NCBI RefSeq assembly: GCF_048544455.1
Contig: NC_133536.1
Coordinates: 34,474,152-34,538,151 of the forward strand
Direction of reading: 5' to 3'
DNA from: Silene latifolia
Lineage: Eukaryota > Streptophyta > Magnoliopsida > Caryophyllales > Caryophyllaceae
DNA length: 64,000 nt
A program made the translations under genes and the position numbers. How positions within the stretch are numbered: the stretch's first letter is position 1; each line of letters begins with the position of its first letter. Below are positions 20,216 to 32,755 of this stretch, piece by piece. Below the pieces are notes generated by a model. It ran no database searches. It had not been told where the DNA came from and saw only the letters and a list, made by a program, of their open reading frames with translations.

Positions 20216-21978
20216 TGATCGGAGCCATTTGGTGTTCACAATTAAACATATGTGGTCGTTGGTCAATGGTCGATACAAAACACAATTTATACTTCACAAA
20301 CAACTCTACAATTAGTAAAGAGGCAAGTAAAGGTCGGATCCCAAAGGACGGGTATTGAAATGAAGATTCTATTGCAACTAGTGGTGTCTAGGGGTGTCAC
20401 AAATTGGGTTGATGTAGAAGGTCACTAAACTAGAATAACAATGAAATAAACTAGCAAGATAAATGAAATAAGGGGTGTAAACAATTGATTAAAAGCACTA
20501 GGGCGTCATGGGTTCATAGGGGATTCATGGGATATGATCATACAAACATGTTCTCAAATTATAAGCAAGCAATTATTGTTGTGATGGATCGAGTTGGGTT
20601 ATATCTTACAATCCTAGGAAAGTTTGGGTCCCGGAGCCGAATCTCTTGGATTGTACAACACCTACAAGTCGACTTAATCTTCCCTACTCAACACATGCAT
20701 GGTCTAACAAGACTCGAGTTGGGTTATGTCTTACAAGTCAAGTTGAAAGGATAGAAGATGATAGTAAATGCAAGGATTCATAGGCTTAGCATTTCATCAA
20801 ATATAACATGTGCATGTATTAAGATCAAAACAAGCAAACAAATAAGATATGAAAGCATATTAATTTAAGCATGAATCATTCCCCATGTTGGTTTCCCCTA
20901 ATCACCCATTAAACCCTAGCTAAGAGACTACTCACTCATTATCATATTGATCATGCTAGAATGGTTGTCAATCATACTAACATAATGAAACATGATGAAT
21001 AAATGAAAGTAATTAGCAATAATTAAAAAGGGATTAAGAGATTATACCTACTAATGATTCCAATAATAAGGATGCAAAGAATAATAGAAGAACTTGATGA
21101 TTGATGGAAGGTTGTCAATCTCCCAATAAACCCAATAATCTTCTAATTACCCAAAATAAATGAAGAACAAGAGAGAGATTCAAGAACTAAAACTTGGATT
21201 AAAACTAGATTAATATTTGATTACAATATTGAAGAGAGATTTGATTGATATTAACTACTCTAAATATTGATAAGAAGAACATGCTCCTCTAATTAGACTA
21301 ATGGGGTATTTATAGTGAAAATTAGGGAGGATGCATTAGGGTTAACTAAGGGCTAAACTAGTAATTACACTTTTTAAGTTGAGCAAGGAGCCTCCGGGAT
21401 TATCCGAGAGAAGGGCTTCTCCATTTCGTAGTTAGAAGAAGAACGCTATCTTTGTCTTTGTGTGATCCGTCCGGCGGCCGGGAGTCGGGACGGCCGGATC
21501 TTGGGTGGACGATCCGAGCGGATCAAGGAACAAGACGCTCGGACTGGGCATGGGGAATCCGAGCGGATTCCTGGTGGGGACGCTCGGATTGGCAAGGACG
21601 GACGGATTCTCTACAATCCGTTCGGATTGTAGTTCAAAGAACTTTCCTTCTTCTTTTTCTTCCCTTTTCTTCACGAATTCCTTGGGGATTTCCTTGGGGA
21701 CTCAAGGATCCTTTTCTCAACAATGCTCTTCTACTATGCTATGTACAAAGGCCTTCTAGTCTTGTCTCTCCTTGATGCTTGGTCATTGAATACGATCAAT
21801 TTAGCCTCGTTTTGCCATGAAAATGCAAGATTCTTACTCCTTTCCTACCAAGGGATCAAAATCTCAAAGAATATGCAAAACAAAGAACTAAAGATAAGAA
21901 ATGACCCAAATAGGCACTAAAAAGCATGGAAACAATGGTAATTTGGGGGCTAAATATGCGCTAATTATGGTCACATCA
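20216..21978 (-). repeat. 5' LTR of element B
   Basis: 1763 bp. It differs from the other LTR at about four scattered bases plus a concentrated set of changes and small indels in the dyad array (21440-21600). All of the 10-bp length difference lies there. TATA box at 21307-21314 (minus). Confidence 0.95.
21465..21627 (-). promoter_or_regulatory. Dyad array in 5' LTR of B
   Basis: Counterpart of 12202-12359, with sites such as ATCCGAGCGGAT, GGACGCTCGGAT and ATCCGTTCGGAT at about 20-bp steps. Several sites or spacers differ from the other LTR. Confidence 0.7.
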
Positions 21979-21983
21979 GACCT
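21979..21983. other. Target-site duplication, right copy (element B)
   Basis: GACCT, identical to 10953-10957. Confidence 0.95.
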
Positions 21984-23947
21984 TAAAGGAACGCTTGACC
22001 ACAGCTCCTATCCTAGCCTTGCCAGAGGGTTGTGAGAACTTTGAGGTCTATACCGACGCTTCAAAGAATGGTCTTGGTTGTGTCTTGATGCAGGGAGGGA
22101 GAGTGATAGCCTATGCTTCGAGGCAGCTGAAGCAATATGAGGAGAACTACCCTACTCATGATCTGGAGCTGGGTGCAGTTGTGTTCGCTCTTAAGATTTG
22201 GAGGCACTACCTTTATGGCGCAACTTTTAAGGTGTTCTCTGATCATAAGAGTTTAAAGTATATCTACACTCAGAAGGAGCTTAACATGCGACAGATACGG
22301 TGGATGGAGCTGATTGGAGATTATGATATGGAGATCATCTATCACGAGGGTAAGGCTAATGTTGTTGAAGATGCATTGAGTAGGAAGAGCGTTCATTCGC
22401 TATGTACAGCTATGTCGTTGCTGAAGTTGAGAGATGAGATGTCTAGTTTGGGGATCTTTATGATTCGAGAGGGGGATACCATCGGGGATTTGACGATCGA
22501 GCCAGAGTTGTATGAAAACATCAAAAGTAAGCAAGAGCTTGATCCTACGATCCGGTGGAAGTCAAAGGTAGAGAGCGGAGCGACTTCCGGTTCTCTATAC
22601 ATCCCGATGGGAGTGTTCGTTTTGATGGGAGATGGTGTGTTCCCCGACGATGCGAGTTAAGGAGAATGATCTTGTCGAGGCTCACCGCACTCCTTATTCA
22701 TTCACCCGGTGGTGACAAGCTTTACAGAGACCTTAAGAAGACTTTTTGGTGGCCGAACATAAAGAGGGATGTAGCTGAGTTTGTGGCTAGATGTTTGACT
22801 CCGCCAAAGGGTCAAAGGTGAACAAAGGAGACCCCAAGATAAGATTCAGTCTTTGACAAAGGCCCGAGTGGAAGTGGGAGTCGATCTCCATGGACTTTAT
22901 TGTGGGGCTACCTAGGTCACAACAAGGTAACAACATGATTTGGGTGATTGTGGATCGGTTAACCAAGTCAGCCCATTTCGTTCCCATGAAGGATACTTGG
23001 TCTAAGATGCACTGGCATTGGGTTCTGAAAGCATGTGGTTCGGTTACATGGTATCCCGAAAGATATCGTTTCGATCGTGATGCGAGGTTCATATCAAAGT
23101 TTTGGCAAGAACTGCAAGAGTTGATGGGTACAACGTTGAAAATGAGTACAGACTTTTCATCCGAATGATGGTCGACAGAACGGACCATCAAGACCTTAGA
23201 AGACATGCTAAGGGCATGTGTTATGGACTTTGGGGGCAGTTGGGAAGACAGACTTGATTTGATCGAGTTTTCATACAATAATAGTTATCATACAAGCATT
23301 GGGATGGCACCTTTTGAAGCTTTGTATGGACGAAAATGCCGAAGTCCAGTTTGTTGGGATGATAGTTCCGAGGCAGTGGTTTTAGGGCACAACTGGTTCA
23401 AGATATGGTTGAGCAAATTCAGTTGATTCGCCAAAAGTTGAGAGCAGCTCAAGATCGCTAGAAGAGCTACGCCGACTTACACCGCAGGGACATTGAGTTT
23501 GCGGTAGGTGACAAGGTTCTTTTGAAAGTGTCACCTATGCGAGGTGTTATGAGGTTTGGGAAAAAGGGTAAGCTAAGCCAAAAGTTTATAGGTCCATATG
23601 AAATTTTGGACCGTGTTGGAGAGGTAGCCTACAAGTTAGCTTTACCACCAGCTTTGGATAGAGTGCACAATGTTTTTCATGTATCTCAACTCCGGAAGTA
23701 TGTGAGTGATCCGTCGCATATCCTCGAGATGGAGAACATCGAACTTGATGAATCCTTGTCCTATGCCGAGATTCCTAAGGAGATTATTGATCGCAAGGTT
23801 CGTAAGACCCGGAATGGTGAGACGGTCTTAATCAAGGTCCTTTGGTCTAATCATAATGTGGAGGAAGCCACATGGGAACCTGAGGAAGCTATGCGAGAAT
23901 GTTTCCCTAACCTTTTTGATCAGGTATTTTTGGTTACGGGGACGTAA
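21984..23947 (+). pseudogene. pol: Element A pol, second part: RNase H, integrase, chromodomain
   Basis: Continues pol after element B. RNase H (22001-22400) has [18 protein letters not shown], ending in [16 protein letters not shown]. Integrase follows in broken frames: the zinc-binding part (near 22690-22800, GGDKLYRDLKKTFWWPNIKR) has lost its downstream Cys pair. The core keeps MDFIVGLP (first Asp, near 22890), a DRDARF motif (second Asp) and TERTIKTLEDMLRA (Glu, near 23190). Stops or shifts occur at 22658-22810, 23166, 23424 and 23461. The last piece (23522-23947) ends in a chromodomain, IPKEIIDRKVRK...VLIKVLWSNHN...EEATWEPEEAMREC, characteristic of Tekay/Del. Chromodomains guide integration to particular chromatin. 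The chromodomain frame is open. Confidence 0.9.
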
Positions 23948-24172
23948 CCGTTGTCTTTTTAGGGGGGTAGGAGATGGTCGCGATGGTGTTTTGTTTTGTT
24001 TTTCCTTGTTTGGTTCGAGTCGGGAAATGATTTTGTGGTAACTTGTTGTGGTGCTTGTATAGTTCCTTAGAGTTGTCTTATGTAATTGGTATAGTCTTGT
24101 GACGTAGTGTTGTGCTTGCTTGTATAGTAGAGTGTGAACTTCGGGACGAAGTTCTTTTTAAGGGGGGAAGAT
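23948..24172 (+). other. 3' untranslated part and polypurine tract of element A
   Basis: About 225 bp ending in AAGGGGGGAAGAT (24160-24172), a purine tract adjoining the 3' LTR start TGTAACAC at 24173. It primes plus-strand synthesis. Confidence 0.85.
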
Positions 24173-25533
24173 TGTAACACTACGGATTTTCCTTGGTGAC
24201 TACTCGACCGAGTAGAGCCTACTCGGCCGAGTAGTGCTTTGGCTGTGGGTTATTTTGGTTCTGCCGAGGAATACTCGGCCGAGTATAGTGAATACTCGAC
24301 CGAGTATTGGACACTCGGCCGAGTATGCACTTACTCGACCGAGTGTCCGGTTTGGCGGAGTGTTATTTCGACGGTTTGATTAGGGAATGTTTAGGGTATT
24401 TTATATTTCCGCGTCAGTTTCTAATATCATTTCAAAGCTTTATCATTTCTACGTTACCCTAATCACACCCAAATCAATCCCTAATCCTTCTCTTAAGCAT
24501 TTCGTGGCGTCATTGTGTGGGTAATCATCGTGATTCTTGCGTATAAGTTCTCGTTGCACTGTTGGTAAGTTTTATCTTCGTGATTATTTGTACTTTGTGG
24601 GTTACTGTACATTTATATGAGAATAATATTTTGGGAATTGTACAAAGTATAATCGTGTTGCATGATCATTGTATAGGAGAAGACTTCGTAGAGGAGCCTT
24701 TTTGATTGTTCGTGTTGCATACTGCTGTTGATTGCTAAGGTAGGGTTTCCCTACTCAGTTTACTGTGCTTTGCATGACATGTTGTTGTAATTATCGTTGT
24801 CTGTTGATCATCGTAGTATGGAGGTTTTTGTGACAATGTTGGTGTGAGGGGATTGAGATGACTGCGATGTCATGTGATTGTGATTGTGGTGGAGTCACTT
24901 GCGGGAGTGGCTTCACACCCTAGTTCGCCCTCCGTGGAACCCGCCACGGGAGGGGATGTGCACATTAAGGGACAGGGATCGTTGTCGCTCGTTGAGGAGC
25001 TGGACTAGGTGGGATCGGCTGCGGTCACCCACTGGCGGCGAGGATTACCTGTTGCGATGGGTAATCTGGCAGGGCTACACACTTTGGTGTGTAGTCGGTT
25101 ACTATGTGAGCTTGGATGATTGGGAATTGGTGATGATCAGACGATTATTGCATTTGTTTGTCTTATTAGTTGAGTAATATTGACCCCGTTGTTATTTGTG
25201 GAATCTGCGGTGATCCATTCGGGGATGGTGAGCAGGCTTGACAGGTATTTCTAGTGAGAGCTTGGGGATTATCTTGGGAGATTTGCCACCACGAGTCATA
25301 GCATCACCGTCTGAGTCTTAGCGGGTTTTCCTTTAATGTTAAGACTTTGAAGTTGTATTTCGTTAGACAGTATTTGGTTTTGGATATGGTAAACTTTGCA
25401 TTTCGCCGTACTTTAATAATAGTGCTCAATTCAGACGCTGTTGGTATGTACTAACCTCGGGCAACTGAGATGGTAACGCACTTTCATGGTAGGGTGGTCC
25501 TGGTAAGGCACCTTGGTATGAGGGGGTGTTACA
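24173..25533 (+). repeat. 3' LTR of element A
   Basis: 1361 bp, TGTAACACTACGG to GGGTGTTACA; same length as the 5' LTR, about 98% identical by eye. The following five bases GATAA correspond to CATAA before the 5' LTR. Confidence 0.95.
24202..24344 (+). promoter_or_regulatory. Dyad array (2+4) in 3' LTR of A
   Basis: Same six ACTCG-RC-CGAGT sites as the 5' LTR, at 24202, 24221, 24273, 24294, 24313 and 24333. All are unchanged although flanking bases have diverged. Confidence 0.75.
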
Positions 25534-28500
25534 GATAAAGCCAATCGACTACGAGTGATTAAAGATAAAGACTTGTACCCTATATCACTCGATTTGAATG
25601 ACTCTCGTAATCCAATGGTATTTAGACGGATCCACAAACCATAGATCTTGAGTAAGGGGTGAGGGTACGTGTTAGGAAGCCCATAAGGACACCTAACCTC
25701 GCCCGTCAATAACGGCCTCTACTAAGTCAAGTGTCGGATTTCAAACAAGGTCATAGCTACTACGATATATGATATGCAAACATCGTTTTCAAAACCCTAA
25801 CATGTGAAGTTTCTATGTCGATTTAGATGCAACTAAACTAACTTTGTCAAAGTTGTAATTTAGCATGTGGGTTGATTGATCTAACAACATATAAACGAAA
25901 CAAACAAGGCTTGGTGGGAATGGGGGAGCCGTTGGGATCTACCCTATTACAACCCAGGCATTTCATGTCGACACAACGAGAAATTAAAGATACAACTCGA
26001 TCTAAATACAATTGCTATATACAACACCGTACATGACACATTACACTGCCATTCGGCCTAGAAAAACGTGCACAAAGGGGTGGCCCACGGCTTACATGAC
26101 TCACGGCCTTGGGTCACTCCTCGTAATGTGTGCTTTCACTTAATCTTATCGAATTAGACATTGGGTCACACACCAAAGCATGCATTAGCATAAATCGGGC
26201 CATGTTGCTTTAAACAACATGCGATTTACTACGCTCTTACTTGCATTGGGGCACAACCATCTAACCAAACAAGACTAAGGTTTTTAGAAGAGGTTTTGAC
26301 TCGATAAAAGTAAAACTAATTACAAACAAACTACCAAACATGACTCGATAAACAAAATAATTACAAGATACGAAATAACGAGATAAAGATAAGAAAATAA
26401 CGAGAAAAGGACCACAAGGACACGGCCAAACACGGCCTACACGTTCTAGCATACCCTAATTCTTAGGTTAGATTCATTAGGTTAGATAGATGATTGCGAA
26501 ACGGGTTAGGAAACAAGTTAGAAAAACAAGTTAGAAACGACGTTGATAGATTGAGATGATGTCACGCCAAGGTGTATTCTACACGGCCTAAAGGGGTCAA
26601 ATTAGGTCAAGTTCGCTAATTAAATTAACTCGTCAAGTGTTAATAAGAAGGTGCTAATCACGCACTCTTATACTAGCGAGAAATTAGGTGAAAGAGAGAG
26701 ATGCATTCAATTAAGTTACAGAATCGTCAGTTGATTTTTAAAGCCATGTCGATGTACCCCAACGTGTCTAATTAGGTTATTTAATTGATCTAAAGTCGTC
26801 TAATTAAGTCATATGTTAAAAATCAGAGGTCAAACTAACATGTGAATGGTCCTAAGGTGGGTCGAATTACATGAAACAAAAGAGGGGTCAAAAGCGAAGA
26901 GCAAAGTCAGAATTCGTTTTATTAATGCCCTACCTTGAACACGAGGATATGTAAATGAGACGGGGGTTACGACCGACTGATGTAGCGGTTTTTTTCCCAT
27001 CTCAAGTCAACGCGGGTGTTCATGGTGGTACTTTAACTCATACTCGGACTAAACTAGTTTCATAGTTAATGATAACAATCGATAAACAAAAACGGTAAAC
27101 AAACAAAAACGAACTATAAGAAAACAAACATAAAAAACGAAATAAAAGGGATAAAGAGGAGGATTTGATGTACCCTCAACCTACATGTATCGTTGACACC
27201 GTCTTGGGTCGTAATCGATGGTAGATTTTATCTCGAGAGGCCGTCGTCGACGAAGAAACAAAGCAAACAACATGTTTTTTGCAAATCTGGACAGCAACTT
27301 TCAAACTGCGATTTCTCTCCCGTTTCACGGTGAAAATTCGATTTAAAAGATGTTTTGAAAAGTAGAAAGAGAGGAGAACATATATCTTAAAACAAACCCT
27401 GCTCGTTTTGAGTTATTGGGCACGAAAAACGAGCACAAACAGAACTGGACAGACAGGAAAAGCCGCGAAAACAGAGTGTATAACACTCTGTTTTTCGAGG
27501 GAATTCGTGTACTCTCAAGGGCAATTTGGCTCGTAAATCTTTGTCTAATGTGTAGATGGATGTTGTATGGTTAATTTGGAACAAGAAACTCTTATTTTGA
27601 TGGAGGTTTGAAGGGAGAACGAAGGGTTTCAAAGAGGACACACAAACTGATTCTCAGTTTGTAAGTCGGTTTTGTCGAGGGTTTTTGGGAGGCAATTAGG
27701 GTTTGTTTATGGAGTTTAAAGCTTGTAAGTGACGGTATTATGTATGGAGAACTTAGAGGAATGAATGTATGGTAAAGGGGGGGTATTTATAAGGAGTTAA
27801 GGTAGGGTTTTAGATGGGAGAGGCAGACGGGCTCGGTTTGCACATAGCTGCTGTCCAGCAGCTTTTGTGAGGGTTTGAGAGGCTTTGTGAGGGGTTTTCT
27901 TGGTGTTTAAGCTAAGGTAATATGGGTAGGATACTAGGGTATGGGTTAGGGTTAATGGGCACGGGTTTTGGTGGTATTTGGAGCGGGTTTTGGGCTCGGG
28001 ATTGAGCACGCAAAACAGGGGGGGCTGCTTTGTGTATACGGGCTGTTTGGGGAGTATTTGGGACAGGATTTGGATGGGTTTTGTGGTGGTCTAGGTGCTG
28101 GGTGATTGTGGGTAATGTGGAGCACGGATTGGTGGTGATGGGTTGCGGGTTTGGACCAAGTTTGATTCGGTTTAGAAAGGCTTTCAACGGGCTATGCAAA
28201 CACGGGTAGAGGAAAGAAATTGGGCTGTGTTGGGGGGATGTTTGGGGCGAGATTTGGGTGTGGATATGGGGGTTCAAACTGGGTTGGATGGGTAGAGACC
28301 TAGGTTGGTTAGTGTACTCGAGATTCGTGCCAACTCGTAAAGAAAACGGGCTCAAAAACCGAGCTAAAATCGAGCTCCAAAACGCGTGGTTAAAACGAGT
28401 TTTCGATTTTCAAATTCGATTTTTCAAATCAAATAACACATTAAAATAAATGATTTTTCAAATCAAATACACTCATAAAATGATTTTTCAAATCAATTAT

Positions 28501-28754
28501 TTATTTTATTTTCAATAAAATAAACTTGAGAAAATAAATTCAAAATAAAGCAATAAAATGAATTCACTTTAAAAAAACATTTAATTTAAATATCATTTAA
28601 ATTAATAAAATACTCCGTCGACAACGCTCATTCTACATCGTAAAACGAACCCAAATAATGACAATGACAACTAATAAATACATGTGTCCTATCATCATCG
28701 AGTGTTTGTCGGGTTCTCTATAAATTCCGATATCGACGGATACGGGTATCTACA
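25534..28754 (-). repeat. Ogre/Tat LTR, main segment
   Basis: Starts TGTAGATACCCG on the minus strand at 28754 and continues to the insertion point of A; with 5949-6110 it gives an LTR of about 3.4 kb. It has strand asymmetry (plus strand very G/T-rich at 27820-28310) and A/T-rich sequence at 28440-28620. Several ORFs, including a 147-codon proline-rich one at 27912-28355, have no recognisable domain and reflect composition. No second copy of this LTR is in the window, so its limits rest on the termini and on the primer site. Confidence 0.6.
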
Positions 28755-29677
28755 AAGAGAAAGAAGAGTTTTTATCTTTCTAAAACTCAAATTTTAGATG
28801 AATGAATAATGAATAATACACTAACTACATTTTAGTGTATATTAGGTAAAATAAGATGAAAAACCAAAATGGTTTTTCATCTAAAAAACCGGGTGGAAGG
28901 GGGGGATTGGAGGGAGCCAATGCATGCTTGAGTTGTTCTTCACAATGAGCATTAGGTTTGCATGGCTAGTTAGTAGGTAATCATTGTGCTTACCACTAAC
29001 AAAATCAACTTAATTTAAGCCTAATCCTCCTCTTAATTTTCGGCACACATGGATAATATGGACTCCATATTATCTTTGTCAAAATGTCAATTTGTTTTAT
29101 GTCACATGTCATATGTAACATAAATTTGTTATGTATTTTTAACATATTAAAAATCAACGTATTAATAAAAATACGTCATACACAAAAATCGACTTAGTAA
29201 TTCATAATTACTTGTACCAAAATATTTTACCAATTTATAAATCACAATAACTTGTATTTATAATAATTCATTCAATTTCAATTGTTTCCTTAAACAATAA
29301 TTTCATCTGAGTAATGAAACAATTCGGTTACTCAGACCGTATCTCATTTTAATCAAATTTCAATGAGACACGTAAATATTACTTCCAAAATCGTCCGTCA
29401 ATTTTAAATAATTTAATTGACTCGTAACGTTATACGATCAATTAAATGATCAATTAAGCGTGTTGCCCTTTAGGTATGACCTAGAGGATCAACTGATCAC
29501 CACCGTCGCACGACAGTAATGTCAAACTCTAGTCAGCCAATCATTACCGATATGTGTGGACCAGTTGACATTAAAATGTTACTTCCCAATTGTATTCTTT
29601 ATAATGAGACTTAAATATGTGGTCATCATGATCAACAGTTGTGATCGCATTATTGTCGGAGGACACATATTCCAACA
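28755..29677 (-). repeat. Copia LTR (3' LTR of the gag-only element)
   Basis: Starts TGTTGGAATATGTGTCC on the minus strand at 29677, directly after a purine tract. The far end near 28755 abuts the Ogre LTR start and is not exactly defined. It has no CA end there that I can place with certainty. Confidence 0.65.
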
Positions 29678-29691
29678 ATCTCCCACTTGTC
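29678..29691 (-). other. Polypurine tract of the gag-only copia element
   Basis: Minus strand ACAAGTGGGAGAT immediately before the LTR start TGTTGG, the usual copia arrangement. It fixes the orientation and identifies the left LTR as the 3' one. Confidence 0.8.
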
Positions 29692-32600
29692 CTCGACAAG
29701 TGTGCGTCACCAATTCTCTTGTCCTATTACTATCTCCTACTCAATGCAAGGTGTCTTTCAGGTCGTACTTGCAAGTGATCATATCGATAGTGGTTTCCTC
29801 GATCTGGAGAATAACTGATTGACCGGATTTATCCACCATGGATACATTCCGAGCGTGGCCACGCATTTCCAGTTCATTACTCCTCGAGTGGCCCTGAGAT
29901 ATTGTTATAACTCTGACTAGGGGTGGACAATTCCTATCGCACTCATTCCCTTCAACTAGCCACAGCCATCATAACCCAAAATATGTCCATTTGACCCCAT
30001 TTACGAAGGTCGTAGTAACACAAATCAAAGTTAATCTGAAACTGTGCCATCTTAGGTGAATAGTCTTTAGTCAAAAGAATCGACTCAATTGAATACTATA
30101 GCAGCTCTCGCCACGACCAGGCTATATAAATTTGCCAGAACTCTATAAGCGGTCATAAGGCCCGACAAAAAGTTCCTAGCAGTCTGCCTATGTGATCGAC
30201 TAGTCATCTCACATGACTTTATGGCACTTGAACTTGCCATCAATCGCATCACACTCTTGTCACTTCGAGACGTCACCTCATACAAGTGACTATGGGCAAA
30301 TACAATGCTAATCCATGTTCACTTTAACGGGGTTTAATTGTCTCCACAACCCGTTAGTATGTAACAAAGTATATGGTGAGTTAATAATAACTCAAACGAC
30401 AAATGTCGACATCACACTCGGGTAGTCAATACAAGATTACAACCTTGTGATGCATATCGTAAGTGTGTAAACACTTGTTGATTTCAACAGAAGTTCAATA
30501 TGTTACGTGTCCATGTGTTTAAACTTCTTTATCATATTATCCTTTACATTCATGTTACCACTCATAGCATGAACCTTACCAAGTACACATCAAGGTTCCC
30601 GACCTTGGTTTCGGTTCTTTATCTTGAAAGAACTTTCTTATCGATTATCACATAACGAACAAATTTGTGATGAATGATATAACTTGTACTGATCAAGTAC
30701 TCCATCCACACACAATGCACTAGGTATATGTTTTGTAGAGTCTTGCAATAAATTGTCAAGATGATTAGCCTAGAACTTCTCACAAGTCCTAGCATATTAG
30801 GAAAGGTTAGTTTTGAGTAACTTCTTATTCAACTAAGTAACTTTCCAAACTTCCTATTTCTCCTTTTGGCTTGAAAAGTTTTAGGATTCTCTTAAATCCT
30901 TACATGTGCTCGGATTTTCATAAATATGTGCAACCTCTTGTCACATAACAGAGCATTCTGTCAAACACCGAAATCGCTCATCGAATTCTTCTCGAGAATT
31001 CATGACGTTTCTATTTTGGCTTACCAATGGTCCATCATGCTCTTATGCATATGATTCATAATTGGACATGCGCATGATTATTCTAATGGCGGAAACATTA
31101 GTCACTTTTAATCATGTCATCAACTATATTTAGGTTCAAGGAACGACCATGACTGCCAATGGCAATTCCATTTTCATTTACATGAATAACCTATGTGTAT
31201 GTTGATTCGATGTGTATCTCTTAATACTAATCCAATATCTCTTGATGTAATTGGATTCATCATAGTCCATATTCATCCAGAATTGAAAACTCAAATACTT
31301 CCTTGTGAAAGAAGGTATTAGCTCGTCATTCTTCAATGAGTGATGAGTTGTTAACATTCAAAGGATGATAGCTCCCACTAAATTCCATGTCTTCACATGA
31401 TAATTTCTAAACTCCCACTTAATTCCACATGTTTCGAAATTTACTTCTTAATTGAAACATTTCAAGAATTGAAATATAAATTGCATTGCCAAGTTATTAA
31501 GATAAAACCATATATGTTCCCATCATATCTATTCAAAATACTTATTTTGAAGTAGTCTCATCTTAACCTTATTAATAGAGATTTTAATCTCTAACTCACA
31601 CATGTGTAGCAATGTCATTATTCAAATATAAATAATATCTAGAACACGTCCTTCGAAATACCCTTTCGGAAGGAGGTTTAACCATTTCATAATGAGGTTA
31701 AGTAATGACATCTGCGTGGTTAAAACTTAGCTATAGAAGATATCGGTATATCAATCCTTGCAACTCGTTTATAACTAGTATGTTACTTTGATTCATTTAG
31801 GCTCTTAAGTAAATCTCAAGGTTGAAACTATTGGTCAAAATTTTTCATAAACTAGTCAAAACTCTTGTTAAGACTTTATATTAGTCATTTTGTTCCAAAA
31901 CTTTCTTTTGGTCTCCTCGTGTAGTTATCTTGAGAACATACTCTTATGATTACTTCACTTGGTCTCTTTAGTCATATAGAACTTACTTGAGACCATAGAT
32001 CTCATCTATTGGGTATACTGTATAAATGGATATACCTTTATTCAAATCATTCTCTCTTGCGTAGATCTCATTTACACAAGTACACAAACTTATCTTGGTG
32101 TGAGTTGTGTCCTCATTTTTCTCCCACTCTATCTTTAGAATAAATACACTAGAGATTCAAAGATAGCAAATGAGACACAAATAATGATGTTTAAGTATAA
32201 GGAGAACTATCTCATAGATTGACTAATAGTTTTAGATTTCGTAAGTGTACTTGGTGATTGACATTCCTTAAAGAGAGTTTATAGACTCAATATCACTTTA
32301 TAAATGATCATACACAAGCCTTAAGCATGTGGACATATAATGAATCCCGTCATTATAGTTGTCTATTAGATCACTTTAAGTGAATAATCATATGTTTCTA
32401 AGAGCAATCATTTAAATACGAATTTTAGAACAAAGGATAAAATGGTAAAACGGGTGACTTGGGTTGCAAACCAAGCCACCATTATCCAAAATACAACCAA
32501 TTATCCAAAATACCTTTCCATGTCGAACACGGAAACTTAAAGGTTCTAAAAATCCAAAACATAATTAAAATAAGACAATGAAAAGCGAAGCTCCATGAAA

Positions 32601-32755
32601 GCTATTCCTAGCTTCTTGATGGTTTCTCATGCTTGATTTTCCTTTCCCTTGTCTTTGCTTGGTGGAGGCCCTATTTACAATAAAAAGGGAGATACATTAT
32701 CACAACTTTGTATCATAATACCATAGTTGAATTAGAAACATAAGAGAAGGGATAG
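29692..32755 (-). other. Noncoding interior of the gag-only copia element
   Basis: About 3 kb, A/T-rich, with stops in all frames and no pol motif seen on either strand. ORFs at 29556-29822 and 30085-30285 have no recognisable domain. This is where pol would lie in a complete element. Confidence 0.6.

Larger units (their letters stand above)
10958..21978 (-). mobile_element. Element B: Athila-type Ty3 element without pol, minus strand
   Basis: LTRs of 1753 and 1763 bp, beginning and ending TG/CA (TGATGTGACC...CGATCA on the minus strand). There is a tRNA-Asp-type primer site, a perfect 5-bp target duplication and two long intact ORFs: gag-protease (20079-17284) and an ATHILA-ORF1-type protein (16256-14661). 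No RT, RNase H or integrase is present, so it must move using enzymes supplied by another element. Outside the dyad array the LTRs differ at only about four positions by eye, so insertion is very recent (well under a million years at usual plant rates). Confidence 0.93.
6111..25533 (+). mobile_element. Element A: Tekay/Del-type chromovirus (Ty3), split by element B
   Basis: Complete LTR retrotransposon. Both LTRs are 1361 bp, with a tRNA-Met primer site after the first and a polypurine tract before the second. The internal part holds gag with zinc knuckle, protease, RT, RNase H, integrase and a C-terminal chromodomain, the order and domain set of Tekay chromoviruses. The LTRs differ at roughly 25-30 positions by eye (about 2%). 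At a typical plant rate of about 7e-9 per site per year this suggests an insertion of the order of 1-2 million years. Element B sits inside it with a perfect GACCT duplication. Stops and frameshifts in pol show the copy is dead. Confidence 0.93.
1248..28754 (-). mobile_element. Ogre/Tat-type Ty3 element, minus strand, split by element A
   Basis: Reading on the minus strand: an LTR starts TGTAGATACC at 28754, runs to 25534, is interrupted by element A, resumes at 6110 and ends at about 5949. A tRNA-Arg primer site, a leader, a decayed gag and a long noncoding tail follow. A primer site matching tRNA-Arg and very long LTRs are characteristic of the Ogre branch of Tat. No RT, RNase H or integrase is visible on the remaining left part, and the 3' LTR is not in the window. 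The element is therefore truncated at 1248 or was non-autonomous. Confidence 0.7.

Noticed and set aside
20485..20754. 89-codon ORF present twice (11227-11496 and here)
   Set aside because: Same place in both LTRs of B, antisense to the element. Duplication is explained by the LTRs.
24884..25177. 97-codon ORF conserved between 6822-7115 and here
   Set aside because: Conserved only because it lies in the two LTRs of A. No start context, domain or codon signal; the similar region of the solo LTR does not keep it.
27912..28355. 147-codon proline/threonine-rich ORF on the minus strand
   Set aside because: Lies in a G/T-skewed part of the Ogre LTR. Few stops are expected by composition and no domain is seen.
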